A stretch of DNA of 64,000 nucleotides. Source: Selenomonas sp. (GTDB taxonomy: Bacteria > Bacillota > Negativicutes > Selenomonadales > Selenomonadaceae). Position 1 is the stretch's first letter. Each line of letters begins with the position of its first letter. The stretch is from NCBI GenBank assembly GCA_022482925.1, contig JAKVOG010000004.1, forward strand, positions 62,001-126,000. Direction: 5' to 3'. The notes under the pieces are model-generated. The model was not told the DNA's origin. It searched no databases and worked only from the letters and a program-made list of their open reading frames with translations. Positions 9,001 to 17,876 of the stretch are shown piece by piece. Position numbers and translations under genes: made by a program.

Positions 9001-9975
9001 ATCAAAGGCCTCACGCTTTGCCGGATAATCATCCTTCAAAGGCTTATAGGCATTGCCCCTCAGCGCTGTCCACTTCATAGAGCCGGCCTGTTCCACCAGC
9101 TTATCCCAGCCGCCCGCCGATGGCTGGGCGGCATACTGACGCAGGCTGCCACGAATGCTTTCCAGCTGTTCCATGTCCTCCTGCACCACCGCGATATAGG
9201 GCTCCCACTCCTGCTGCATATCGGCAGGGTCCGTATCGCGGACCAGCAGGCATACTTCATCGTAGGACCGGATCAGCGTATCCATCGTCCGGCTGATGGC
9301 AGGCAGAGCCGCCTGCAGCCAGCGGGTCTCCCCCAGACTGCCGCTGCCCGCCTGCTCATAGTCTGCCTGCTGCTGATGCAGCCAGGCCTCTGGAAACGGC
9401 TGACTCTGGCAGAAATGATACAGCTTCAGTACGGCTTCATAGATCGCCTCATCATCATGATCGCTGCCATAAGCATCCACAAAGGCAATGAAATCCTCCC
9501 AGGCCGGCAGATCTTCAGCCTTTTCCGGTCGTTCATATTCCTGTTCCAGCAGTTCTTCCATCGTATCGCGCTTCAACAGGACCATTTCCTGATCCGCGGC
9601 CAGACGGAACTGCGGATCGACGTCGACCGCCTCGATATGCTGACGGATGATCTTCTGGCAGAACGAATGGAATGTGCAGATATTGGCCCCTGTCAGCAAT
9701 ACCATCTGCCGCTCCAAGCGGGCAGCCAGTCTGGCGTCCTCCACCTGCTGCAGCTCAAACTGCAGGGCCGACTCGATGCGCTCACGCATCTCAGAGGCCG
9801 CTGCATTCGTAAAAGTCACGACCAGCAGCTGATCAACATCGAATTCTCCATCGATCAGCTGCCGGATGATGCGGTCGACCAGTACACGGGTCTTGCCGGA
9901 GCCGGCCGCAGCTGCGACCAGGATATTCCGGTCCCGTGCTTCAATCGCTTTCTGTTGATCCTGGGTATATGGCAT
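6064..9975 (-). CDS. addA: ATP-dependent helicase/nuclease subunit A
   Basis: AddA (1303 residues) is the helicase and 3'-strand nuclease subunit of AddAB, the Gram-positive counterpart of RecBCD, which resects double-strand breaks up to a Chi site for RecA loading. Visible motifs are Walker A AAAAGSGKTRVLVDRI near residue 17-32, the UvrD-type motif VDEYQDTN in the middle, RVMSIHKSKGLEFPVV-like motif V, YVAMTRAREKL (motif VI), and the C-terminal RecB-type nuclease motif VLVDYKTDRN near residue 1245. The length matches the family. It overlaps addB by 35 bases, so the two are translationally coupled. No frameshift is seen. Confidence 0.97.
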   Translation of the reverse strand: MPYTQDQQKAIEARDRNILVAAAAGSGKTRVLVDRIIRQLIDGEFDVDQLLVVTFTNAAASEMRERIESALQFELQQVEDARLAARLERQMVLLTGANICTFHSFCQKIIRQHIEAVDVDPQFRLAADQEMVLLKRDTMEELLEQEYERPEKAEDLPAWEDFIAFVDAYGSDHDDEAIYEAVLKLYHFCQSQPFPEAWLHQQQADYEQAGSGSLGETRWLQAALPAISRTMDTLIRSYDEVCLLVRDTDPADMQQEWEPYIAVVQEDMEQLESIRGSLRQYAAQPSAGGWDKLVEQAGSMKWTALRGNAYKPLKDDYPAKREAFDTVRNQVKKMFKTDLVERYLLESEAELMDRIKSCGQVVRAYVRLTLDFIEALQAAKKERNILDFNDLEHYALEILCANPGALQQSPPEYVPTEAAQALRDQLATIMVDEYQDTNGVQESILSLIARERNRFTVGDVKQSIYRFRLADPYLFQAKYDAYPEEPGPDDPDQLITMKQNFRSRAEVLAPINYIFDQVMTREAAEIEYDERSKLYPGAVYPPQEHTLQGPMELDLVLRGGKSELDEQTPAETAGEEDGEETVSDDLEGFGLEAQHIADRIQALIASQPVVFDKDRGAHGGYRPIQYRDIAVLMRAVRGKANTLLEVLRKNSIPAYADVDGGYFEAMEVRLVLALLAVIDNVHQDIPLAAVMASPIGGFSMEELVRIRLSAEDGDLYEGLLASFRTDTALDTELAGRAAAFQQELAGWRSYAVSHSVPELIWTLYRDTGYYDYVGSLKGGLLRQANLRMLTDRAADYERTNYRGLFRFLRFIEDLKKRDTDLSVARTLGASEDVVRIMSIHKSKGLEFPVVILADTAKGFNTMDAKGTFLLHQQLGIGPKLVERSAVGRQIYSTLPWQTISARIIEESKAEEMRVLYVAMTRAREKLILTGVLSADKAVKKAGRWCSYADSSEVQLPAAMIRQADSYLDWVAPALSRHADGQALRELAAGETEEDMPAVAFSSRLTIEPEAHFAVRVIPEEAVHQQEAVEDEQDELLQAVRLLQPMPSTEDREQVERCLNWRYDMRGLDHVPAKLTVTEIKHRFAEFERLAQDAPSEQLLEPLNRPADPADPAGQEWQRPRFLQDQAARLSASERGTIMHTVMQHLVLQGDNSYAGIGQQLDRLEALGILQSSQREAVYIKGIQNFIQSEIGQRLQRAVHVWRELPFSRMLMAKRFYPEVEDEAEQVFTQGVIDLLFEEADGSLVLVDYKTDRNPDQARALQRYQIQVDLYSEAVSSILQRPVSERYLYLLQSGEIIAVPGLER

Positions 9976-12900
9976 GAATTAAATCCTCCTTGCCTGTACA
10001 CTGCGCCATCCGACGTTCTATAAACTCTTCATCCATCGGCCCGATGTCCCGGTATTCATAGCCCGGAATATCCGGATCGAAACCACAGATATCCCCATAG
10101 ACACAATACGCGCAGGCATTGCGGTCCTTCTTATCGCGCTGACGATAGGGGCTGACCCGGATATCGCCGCTCAGGATATCACGGCCTGTATCCTTCAGGA
10201 TATGATCCACATAGGAGAGCAAAAGCTCAAACTCCTCCCGGGTCCGCACATAATGGTTTTTCTTCGTATTGGCATCCAGCTCTCCATCCTTTTTGACCCT
10301 GGGCTTGATATGGCTGAGTCCGGCATCAATCTGCCGGATCACATCCATGTCGGCCAGCACCCATCCCGGCATGCACAGTTTCGCATCGACCTTCTTCTGC
10401 AATTCCTTCTCCGACAGCCGCTGCCCCGACGAGATAAGCGGATTCTGCAGGAAGGCATAGAGCAGTCCGGCCGGCAGACGGTCCTCTCCCTGCTGTGAAA
10501 GCAACTGCTGGGCCACCAGTACATAGACCAGCAGCTGCAACTTGAGACCGTAATAAACTTCAAACAGGTTGATAGCCGCCTGCCCCGTCTTATAATCGAT
10601 GATCAGGAAGTACGGACTGTCCGGCTGAATGTCCAGCCGGTCGATCTGCCCCTTAAAGGACAGACTGTAGCCATCGCCCAACGGCAGCGGAGTCAGCTGG
10701 ACCTGGTCACCGGCATGACCGAAGGATTCCTCGAAATACGCCGGCTGAAACTCAGACAACGCCGCCCAGTCCGACAGATGACCGATGGCCTGACCGGCCG
10801 TTTCCTCAATTCGCCGTTTGAGATGCTTATAGTTGGCCCGGCTCAGAAGGATCTCACTCTGCAGCCGTGGGGCCAGCTCATCAACCAGCTCATGACAAAT
10901 AGCCGGGCGCGCTTCTTCCGGTACATCCTGCCAGCGGCTGTGATAATCGCGCCGCACCCGCTCACCGTATTCCTTGAGCACAGCATGCAGCAGCTGACCC
11001 AGATCCATGCTGCGGAACCGATAGGTCCGCCGCTCCTGCAGCTTCAGGCCGTAGCTGGCAAAATGAGCGAACGGGCACTGATGGAACTTCTCGAACTGGG
11101 TCACACTGCCGCGAATGCTCCTGCCGCGCAGGTAGATAGCCCGGGCCAGTTCCGGCGGCAGCTGTCCCTCATCCGCCCGGGCAAAAAGTCCGGACAGGGC
11201 CAGCGTAAGCGGGCGGCGCAGTTCCGGCTGCGCCAATGCCCAGTTATAGACATCCTGCCAAAAAGGCTCGAGCTGCTGCCGTTCCTTCTGCCCGCGCAGT
11301 GCATTGGCCAGCCCTGACAATGCCGGCCGGACCGCTGAAAGCTGCAGGACATCCTGCCGCTCCAGCACAGCCAGCGGAATTGAAAGGAACGACTCATCCT
11401 TCACCCCCGGAAAATCTTCCAGCAAATGACGGACCAGCGTCGATGCCTGCAGGCCGCTGCCCTCACTGTCGGCCAGGGCGTAGGATACCCACAGGTATTC
11501 ACTGGCTTCATTGAACCCGCGATAAAGCAGGAATTTCTCGCCGAAGCTCCGCTCCTGGCCGCCCCGGGAAATCGTCCGGGCCGGCCGCCCGCCGTTCGCC
11601 ATGGCCTGCAGCGCCTGCTCCAGATGCAGACGGTCCGCATCCGTAAACAGTCCCTGCTCAGCCGTGCGCCGCGGCATGATGCCCGCATTCGCGCCCAGGA
11701 TATAGATGGCCCGCGTATTGTCAAGGCTGTTCTGGTCAAACGAAGCCACGGTCACATAATCAAGCCCCGGCGGGATCAGGGCGATCTGCAGGGCATCCAG
11801 TCCATCCGACAGCACCGCCGAAAAATCAATCAGCGACATCTCTTCCTCGCCGCTGATCTCGACCAGCTGGTCCAGCAGCCCCATGGCATCCGCCCAGATC
11901 TGCCGATGCTCCGCTGCATCCGCCAGCCGTCCGTCCGCTTCGGCCAGTTTTGTCCACTCCTCAAGATGACGCGGTACCTCCAGCCGCACCAGCAGCTGAT
12001 ACAGGGCCGTCGTCAGTTCACGCACCGACCCCGCCGCATGGATCTCCTCATCAAAGGCAGCCAGTGCCGCCATGGCCTGCCGGCGCAGGGCATTGATGGC
12101 CGCCAGCGATGCCTGCGCCTCATCATCCACCTGATCGCCATCTTCATCCAGTGAATAGCGGCGATGCCAGTCCCAGTCTTCCGCCTGGGTCCAGCGCCGG
12201 CGCCCGCGGATACCGAATTCCAGCACATAGTTCTCCAGCTTATCCACATCATCGCGGACCAGCGGAAAGAATCCCGTCCGCAGGCAGCGGAATACCGTCT
12301 CATACTGCCAGTTCCGGGCCACCACTTCCAGAGCCGAGCGCATGAGCTCAGCCAGCGGATGGTGGACACTGGGCCGCTTGCCATCCTGGAAGAACGGGAT
12401 GCCATAGTCCTGCAGTACCAGCCGGATCACATCATCATAAGCCTCACCATCGCGAACCAGCAGACCGATCTCCCGATAACGATAGCCCTCCTCACGGACC
12501 AGCCGCAGGATATCCGCCGCTGCCGTCTCGACTTCCAGCCGGCGGTTCGCAGCTTCCACGACTCTGAGACCGGCCGGTTCTGCCGCCGAAGCCGCCCCCA
12601 GCTGGAGCAGATGCTGTTCCAGCTGCAGCAGCACGGGCCTGTCGCTGCTGCGATGATTGTCCGACAGCAGGGTAACGGGATACCAGGAAGCCTGCGCCGT
12701 AGTCTGCTCCAGCTCATGCATCAGCCGGCAGATTTCCTCCATCGTCCGATAAGCCCGGTGAAAGATTCCCGTTTCCTGCTGATTCTCCGGCAGCCGCAGG
12801 TTCACGGACTGTCCCGGCAGGGCCGTCCCGGCCATCGGCAGCGTGATATGGACCCGCGCTGCGGTCTGCAGCAGGGCTGTCAGCACACTCAGCTCCTGTG

Positions 12901-13546
12901 GGTTGAAGAACACGAAGCCATCAAGCCAGACCTCTGCCCCCTGCATCAGTTCAGCTGACGGCAGTTTCTCTGCCAGCAGGGTCATCATATCCTCGGTATC
13001 ATTGGCCCGTCCGGCCATTGCCTCGGAGAACTCATCACTCAGCTGTGAAAGCTCTCTGACCTTCCCGGCCAGACGGCTGCTGCCTTCCGGCATCTGCTTT
13101 GCCGCCTCGCGCAGCACCTCAGGCGTAAGCTGATAGCTCTTCATCTCCTTGATGGCATCGGACAGGCTCTCGGTGAATCCACGCTGTTTGGCAGCCCAGG
13201 CAAAGACATCGAGATCACGTTCCTGTTGATGACGGACCAGCAATTTACGCAGCAGCAGACGCCGCCCTACCTCGCTGATGCGCGGGATATCCGCACCGCC
13301 CGTCTCCATGAGGACCTGACGGGCAAAGCGACGGAACCCGAATACATAGGCCCGGAAAAAGCCCTGTCCGTTCCCCATCGAAGCAGCCAGCTGCCGCTCC
13401 ACTTTATAGGTCATATGCTCAGGCAGCAGCAGGATAAGTGCCGGTCCGAGCGGTTCCTGTTCCATTTTCTCTTTCATTGCCGTCAGGCAGGCATGGGTCT
13501 TGCCCGTCCCTGCCCGACCAATGATAAAATCCAGTTTTGCTGTCAT
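9941..13546 (-). CDS. addB: ATP-dependent helicase/deoxyribonuclease subunit B
   Basis: AddB (1201 residues) is the Chi-recognising partner of AddA and carries the 5'-strand nuclease. An intact Walker A (GRAGTGKT, residues 10-17) opens the inactive-helicase domain. The C-terminal nuclease domain shows IIDYKTGQAA. The four cysteines of its iron-sulfur cluster are present: one in KFHQCPFAHF and three in NACAYCVYGDICGFD. It lies 10 bases downstream of sbcC and overlaps addA, so break resection and hairpin processing are encoded together. It is intact and full length. Confidence 0.95.
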   Translation of the reverse strand: MTAKLDFIIGRAGTGKTHACLTAMKEKMEQEPLGPALILLLPEHMTYKVERQLAASMGNGQGFFRAYVFGFRRFARQVLMETGGADIPRISEVGRRLLLRKLLVRHQQERDLDVFAWAAKQRGFTESLSDAIKEMKSYQLTPEVLREAAKQMPEGSSRLAGKVRELSQLSDEFSEAMAGRANDTEDMMTLLAEKLPSAELMQGAEVWLDGFVFFNPQELSVLTALLQTAARVHITLPMAGTALPGQSVNLRLPENQQETGIFHRAYRTMEEICRLMHELEQTTAQASWYPVTLLSDNHRSSDRPVLLQLEQHLLQLGAASAAEPAGLRVVEAANRRLEVETAAADILRLVREEGYRYREIGLLVRDGEAYDDVIRLVLQDYGIPFFQDGKRPSVHHPLAELMRSALEVVARNWQYETVFRCLRTGFFPLVRDDVDKLENYVLEFGIRGRRRWTQAEDWDWHRRYSLDEDGDQVDDEAQASLAAINALRRQAMAALAAFDEEIHAAGSVRELTTALYQLLVRLEVPRHLEEWTKLAEADGRLADAAEHRQIWADAMGLLDQLVEISGEEEMSLIDFSAVLSDGLDALQIALIPPGLDYVTVASFDQNSLDNTRAIYILGANAGIMPRRTAEQGLFTDADRLHLEQALQAMANGGRPARTISRGGQERSFGEKFLLYRGFNEASEYLWVSYALADSEGSGLQASTLVRHLLEDFPGVKDESFLSIPLAVLERQDVLQLSAVRPALSGLANALRGQKERQQLEPFWQDVYNWALAQPELRRPLTLALSGLFARADEGQLPPELARAIYLRGRSIRGSVTQFEKFHQCPFAHFASYGLKLQERRTYRFRSMDLGQLLHAVLKEYGERVRRDYHSRWQDVPEEARPAICHELVDELAPRLQSEILLSRANYKHLKRRIEETAGQAIGHLSDWAALSEFQPAYFEESFGHAGDQVQLTPLPLGDGYSLSFKGQIDRLDIQPDSPYFLIIDYKTGQAAINLFEVYYGLKLQLLVYVLVAQQLLSQQGEDRLPAGLLYAFLQNPLISSGQRLSEKELQKKVDAKLCMPGWVLADMDVIRQIDAGLSHIKPRVKKDGELDANTKKNHYVRTREEFELLLSYVDHILKDTGRDILSGDIRVSPYRQRDKKDRNACAYCVYGDICGFDPDIPGYEYRDIGPMDEEFIERRMAQCTGKEDLIHAIYPGSTESD

Positions 13547-13556
13547 TGCGTTCCTC

Positions 13557-16500
13557 TCAGTTTTCTATCGTCCCGATCACAAAGCGGGCATCACTGCCGC
13601 CCGCACGGGACTTCGTCACTTCCAGCCGGGCCGGGATACGGTTCTTCAGCTCCTCCACATGGGAGATGATCCCGATCAGACGGCCACTTTTCTGCAGCTC
13701 AAACAAAGCATTCAGTGCCACATCGAGCGTCTCACTGTCCAATGTGCCGAAGCCTTCATCGATAAACATCGTATCCAGGCGTATGCCGCCGGCATAGCTC
13801 TGCACGACATCCGCGAGGCCCAGCGCCAGCGCCAGCGAGGCCAGGAAGGACTCGCCGCCAGACAGTGTCGCCATTGGACGCGCATAGCCGGAATAATTAT
13901 CAAAGATCTCCATATCCAGCCCGCCCTGCTTGTTGCCGCTCTGACGATCACCGGACTGCAGCTCATACTGCCCCCGGCTCATGATGATCAGCCGCTGATT
14001 GGCCGCCTCCATCACATCATCGAGCAGGGAATGCAGCACATACGTCTGGAACGATACCTTGCTGCCGCTCTTGCCGATGGCCAGATCCGAAAGATCCGAG
14101 AGCAGCGTATATTTCTCCGACACCTTGCCGCCCTTAGCTGCCAGCTGCCGGATATGCTGCTGACTCTGCTGCAGTTTATCCAGTGCCGCCTGTTCCCTGA
14201 TCTGCTGTTCATTCTGGTCCTGCCATTGCTTCAGCGCCTGAGCGGCAGTCTGCTCCAGCTTCTCCAGATCCGGCCGTGCCAGCGCCTTCGTCTCTTCCGA
14301 CCAGCGGCTTACCGCCTCCCTGGCGGCATGCAATGTCTTGGCGCGCAGCTCGATTGCCTGCCGGATGCGCTGCCGCTCCGCCGGATCGGCCCAGCTGCCC
14401 TCAAGTGCCTGCTCATAGTCCGTCCGTGTCGGGAAACCAGCAGCTTCCCGACGCTGATCAAATGCCTGCTGGCTCTTTTCCGCCAGCTCGCGGCTGTCAT
14501 TGACCTCCGCCTTCTTAGCCCGCCAGCTGGCCTGTGTATCCGTATAACGGTTCTTCTGATCCGCAGCCTGCGTATCAGCCTGACTGGCAGCCTGTTCCAT
14601 TGCCGCCAGTTCTTTTTCCTGCTGCGTGACGGCCCGCTGCAGGCTGACGGGATCCTGCAGCCCCTCCGGAAGCTGCGACTGCTTTTCCCGGACTACCGAC
14701 TCTGCCGTCACTGCCTTACGCTCGGCCTGACTGATCGTATCAAGCTTCGCGGTCAGCTCCTGATCCAGTTTCTGCCAGGCACTCTCCATCCCGGCCAGCT
14801 TCTTCTGCTGCTGTGGATACTGCTCAGCTGCAGCCTGAGCCTGCTCCAGCTTTTTCTGCGCTGCGCACAGGACCTCATCGATCACTGACAGTGACTCCTG
14901 TCCGGCATCAGGCTGACTATCGAGGATTGTCTGACGCCGGACTTCCAATGCCTTCAGGCTGGCTTCTGCTGCCGCTGCCGCTGTCTTTTTTTCTTCCCAG
15001 CGTTCGTTGAGCTTACGGACCGACTGATCCTGTTCCTTGATGAGCTCATCACTGGCATAGCCTGCAGCGGCCCGGGCCAGCTGCGGATGATCCAGTGAGC
15101 CGCATACCGGGCAGGGCTCCCCCGGCTGCAGTTTTTCCGCCAGGATAGCCGCCCTGGCAGACATCGCCAGCTCGCGCAGCTCCCGCAGCTTATCCACGGC
15201 CTGCCGGGTGGCGGCCCCTGCCTGCTGTTCTTCCTGCTGTGCCGTATCGAGGGCGGTTTTTTCCCGCCCGATATCCTTGCCCAGCTGTGCCAGTTCCACC
15301 ACCTGCTGCCGCTGTTTCTGCAGACCGGCCACCAGCAGCTGCTGCGCTGCAGCTTCAGCGGCCTGCTGCTGCAGCCGCTGAACGTCTGCGCGTAATTGCT
15401 CCAGCTGCTTATAGGTATCCTCCTTCTGCTTCCGCAGCGCTTTTTCTTCGCATTGAAGCTGCTGCACGTCAGCCCGCAGCTTTACTGAGCCCGCTTGTTC
15501 TTCAGCCAGCGAAGCTGCCAGCTTCTGCCAGCTATGCAGCTGGACCAGTTTCTCCTGCCGGCGCTTGCGCTCCGGTTCCTGCGCTTTCACGGCCGCCAGC
15601 TGCTGATCCGCCTGTTCCATCGCCAGCCTGGCCTTTTTACCCTGCTCGGTAATCTCAGCCAGCTGCCGGGTCCTGGTTTCCAGCAGCTGCTGATCTTTCC
15701 TGGCCTGCCCGGCAATGTCCATGAGCCCGGCCGCCTGCTCTGCCCGTTCCAGCTGCCGGCTGAGTTCCGGATCCCTGGCAGCAGCTGCTTCACCTGTCCG
15801 GACAGATTCCAATGCCCTGGTCAGCTCACGGAATTTCATATCCGTCTTCAGGCCATTCTCTTTGGCCTCAGCGGTCCGGCTGCGCTGTTGTTCAGCCTTC
15901 CGGACCGCTGCCTGTATCAGCAGCAGCCGCTCCTGCTGCTGCTGAATCTTATCTGCCAGATCCGCCTCATTCTCTGCACCGGCATCCTGATAATAGAACG
16001 CCTGCTGTTCTTGGATGCCCTTATAGTCGCGTTCCAGTTCAGCCGCCCGGTTCCTGAGCTTGTCTTCGATCTGCTGATAGATATCCGCATTGAACAGAAC
16101 CCGCATGATGCCTTTGCGCTCCGCCGTATCCGCCATGAGAAAGCGACGGAACTCCCCCTGCGGCAGCAGGACAACCTGCCGGAACTGTCGGCTCTCGAAC
16201 CCCAGCAGGGCATGAATCTTCTGGCGGACTTCCGCATCGCCGCTCCAGGACTCCGTCACCGTTCCGTCTTTGACATGCTCCAGGGTGACCTCGGCAAACT
16301 GCTTGGCCGTACCACCGCCCCGCTTCGCCTTGCGCAGGTACTCCGGGTTGCGCCGGATATGCCACTGCTCGGAACGCAGGGAAAAGACGAAATCCACATA
16401 GGTCGGCATATCCAGCTCAGCTTCCCGATTCCGCAGCATGCCCGGACGCCGGGACTCATCAGCCGCCTCGCCATAGAGCGCGTAGCATATCGCATCAAAA

Positions 16501-16631
16501 ATGCTGGTCTTGCCCGCACCGGTCGCACCGTGGATCAGAAAGAAATGGTGATCCTCCAGCTTCGAGAAATCCAGTTCCAGCTTGCGCTCGTATGGTCCAA
16601 AGGCACATAATTCCAATCGTATGGGTCTCAT
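13557..16631 (-). CDS. sbcC: Exonuclease SbcC (Rad50-like ATPase)
   Basis: SbcC (1024 residues) is the SMC-like ATPase of the SbcCD complex, which opens DNA hairpins and removes protein-blocked ends. The Walker A HGATGAGKTSIFDAICYALY lies near residues 34-53. It is followed by long Gln/Ala-rich coiled coils, interrupted at about residue 505 by the zinc hook GEPCPVCGSLDHP, and the head is completed at the C-terminus by the signature LSGGESFLASLALALGLAD and Walker B MFIDEGFGTLD. The start overlaps the sbcD stop by 4 bases (ATGA-type coupling). Confidence 0.97.
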   Translation of the reverse strand: MRPIRLELCAFGPYERKLELDFSKLEDHHFFLIHGATGAGKTSIFDAICYALYGEAADESRRPGMLRNREAELDMPTYVDFVFSLRSEQWHIRRNPEYLRKAKRGGGTAKQFAEVTLEHVKDGTVTESWSGDAEVRQKIHALLGFESRQFRQVVLLPQGEFRRFLMADTAERKGIMRVLFNADIYQQIEDKLRNRAAELERDYKGIQEQQAFYYQDAGAENEADLADKIQQQQERLLLIQAAVRKAEQQRSRTAEAKENGLKTDMKFRELTRALESVRTGEAAAARDPELSRQLERAEQAAGLMDIAGQARKDQQLLETRTRQLAEITEQGKKARLAMEQADQQLAAVKAQEPERKRRQEKLVQLHSWQKLAASLAEEQAGSVKLRADVQQLQCEEKALRKQKEDTYKQLEQLRADVQRLQQQAAEAAAQQLLVAGLQKQRQQVVELAQLGKDIGREKTALDTAQQEEQQAGAATRQAVDKLRELRELAMSARAAILAEKLQPGEPCPVCGSLDHPQLARAAAGYASDELIKEQDQSVRKLNERWEEKKTAAAAAEASLKALEVRRQTILDSQPDAGQESLSVIDEVLCAAQKKLEQAQAAAEQYPQQQKKLAGMESAWQKLDQELTAKLDTISQAERKAVTAESVVREKQSQLPEGLQDPVSLQRAVTQQEKELAAMEQAASQADTQAADQKNRYTDTQASWRAKKAEVNDSRELAEKSQQAFDQRREAAGFPTRTDYEQALEGSWADPAERQRIRQAIELRAKTLHAAREAVSRWSEETKALARPDLEKLEQTAAQALKQWQDQNEQQIREQAALDKLQQSQQHIRQLAAKGGKVSEKYTLLSDLSDLAIGKSGSKVSFQTYVLHSLLDDVMEAANQRLIIMSRGQYELQSGDRQSGNKQGGLDMEIFDNYSGYARPMATLSGGESFLASLALALGLADVVQSYAGGIRLDTMFIDEGFGTLDSETLDVALNALFELQKSGRLIGIISHVEELKNRIPARLEVTKSRAGGSDARFVIGTIEN

Positions 16632-17782
16632 CCCTGCTCCCTCGCTTCCTTCATGACTTCACTGACGCACTCAGACAGGATGGCCTGCTGCTCATCGGTC
16701 ATCGTATCGCCCTTCATGGCTTCATAATACTGGCCGAAAAGCTCCGTCTCGGACTGCTTCAGCATCGCCTCACCATGCTGCTGCCATTCCACCTGCTCAG
16801 CCATGCGGTCTGTCCGCAGGATATGCATGAGATTCGGATAGCGCGTTTTGAGCTGATTGAACGCATCCAGTATCGGCCGGGTATCCTTCAGATCAACCTC
16901 GATGAAATCATCCGAAACCGGATAGCGCGCCTCATCAGACAGGATATCCGCAAACAGCCCCCTGATCCGGCGCACATCATGCCGCGGAATCAACTCCTGG
17001 AAACGACGGCTGACCTGCCCCTGTCCATCAAGTTCGACGATATTGACGCCCTTATGCTGCTGAGCCTCGTCAAAGGAATACTTCATGAGCGAGCCACTGT
17101 AACGGATCATCTCACCGCCAGCAGCCTGGGGATTGTGGAGATGCCCCAATGCCGTATAGCTGAACCCATGGAACATCGCCGGACTGACATTACCCGAACC
17201 GCCAACGCTCAGCGGCCGCTCAGACTCGGAGCTCTGACCGCCAGCCAGAAACGCATGCGCCACGGCCACTGACCGTGCACCAGCAGGGATCTGCTCCCGC
17301 CCCGTATCGACCAGCAGCTGCGTCGCACTGTCGAAATCCAGCTGCTCCTCGCGCCCAAACGCAGCCCGGATTGCAGCCGGCTCAGCATAGGGATACAGCT
17401 GGAAATACACCGGTCCAAAACGATCCTCCAGCACCACCGGAGACAACGGATCCTCCAATTCACCGCGCACGAATACCCCCGCTGACCGCATCAGTCGGTT
17501 GCCGAAATGGATACGCCGGGCACTGTCATGATTCCCCGCAATATAGAGAACCCTGACTTTCTGCTCGATCAATTTGGTCAGAATCTCATCAAAAAGGGCC
17601 ACGGCCTCAACTGGCGGGATACCCCGGTCATAGATGTCCCCGGCAATAACCACGACATCGGCTTTTTCATCCCGAACCAATGGCAGGAACTGCCCCAATA
17701 ACAATTCCCGCTGCTCATCCGTCAGATGCAGACCATGAAAATAACGCCCCAGATGCCAGTCCGCGGTATGGATAAATCTCAT
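16628..17782 (-). CDS. sbcD: Exonuclease SbcD (Mre11-like nuclease)
   Basis: SbcD is the Mn2+-dependent phosphoesterase partner of SbcC. Metal-binding motifs are in order: TADWHLGR near the start, AGDIYDRG, GNHDSARR, and the later GHLHNPQ. The ATG at 17782 is chosen because it follows GGGGACAGTATT and starts directly with MRFIHTADWHLG; a TTG seven codons upstream is less likely. It gives 384 residues, the usual length. It is the first gene of the sbcD-sbcC-addB-addA block. Confidence 0.96.
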   Translation of the reverse strand: MRFIHTADWHLGRYFHGLHLTDEQRELLLGQFLPLVRDEKADVVVIAGDIYDRGIPPVEAVALFDEILTKLIEQKVRVLYIAGNHDSARRIHFGNRLMRSAGVFVRGELEDPLSPVVLEDRFGPVYFQLYPYAEPAAIRAAFGREEQLDFDSATQLLVDTGREQIPAGARSVAVAHAFLAGGQSSESERPLSVGGSGNVSPAMFHGFSYTALGHLHNPQAAGGEMIRYSGSLMKYSFDEAQQHKGVNIVELDGQGQVSRRFQELIPRHDVRRIRGLFADILSDEARYPVSDDFIEVDLKDTRPILDAFNQLKTRYPNLMHILRTDRMAEQVEWQQHGEAMLKQSETELFGQYYEAMKGDTMTDEQQAILSECVSEVMKEAREQG

Positions 17783-17830
17783 AATACTGTCCCCTTTTAT
17801 CAAATTCGCCTATAATCCGCACATGAAAGA

Positions 17831-17862
17831 AAGGACATACTTCCATAAAGAAATATGTCCTT
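17831..17862 (-). terminator. Terminator after the PaaK-like gene
   Basis: AAGGACATA (17831-17839) pairs with TATGTCCTT (17854-17862) and is followed on the minus strand by TCTTTC. It separates the cheR/PaaK-like unit from sbcD. Confidence 0.6.
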
Positions 17863-17876
17863 CCGAATCCCTGTCT

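Noticed and set aside
8191..10023. A 610-codon open frame on the plus strand opposite addA
   Set aside because: It lies wholly antisense to a well-conserved AddA with intact motifs, has no ribosome binding site, and its composition (many Arg, Leu, Ile, Gln, His) is what a GC-rich gene gives on the other strand. The same holds for long antisense frames over sbcC, addB, mmdA and leuS.
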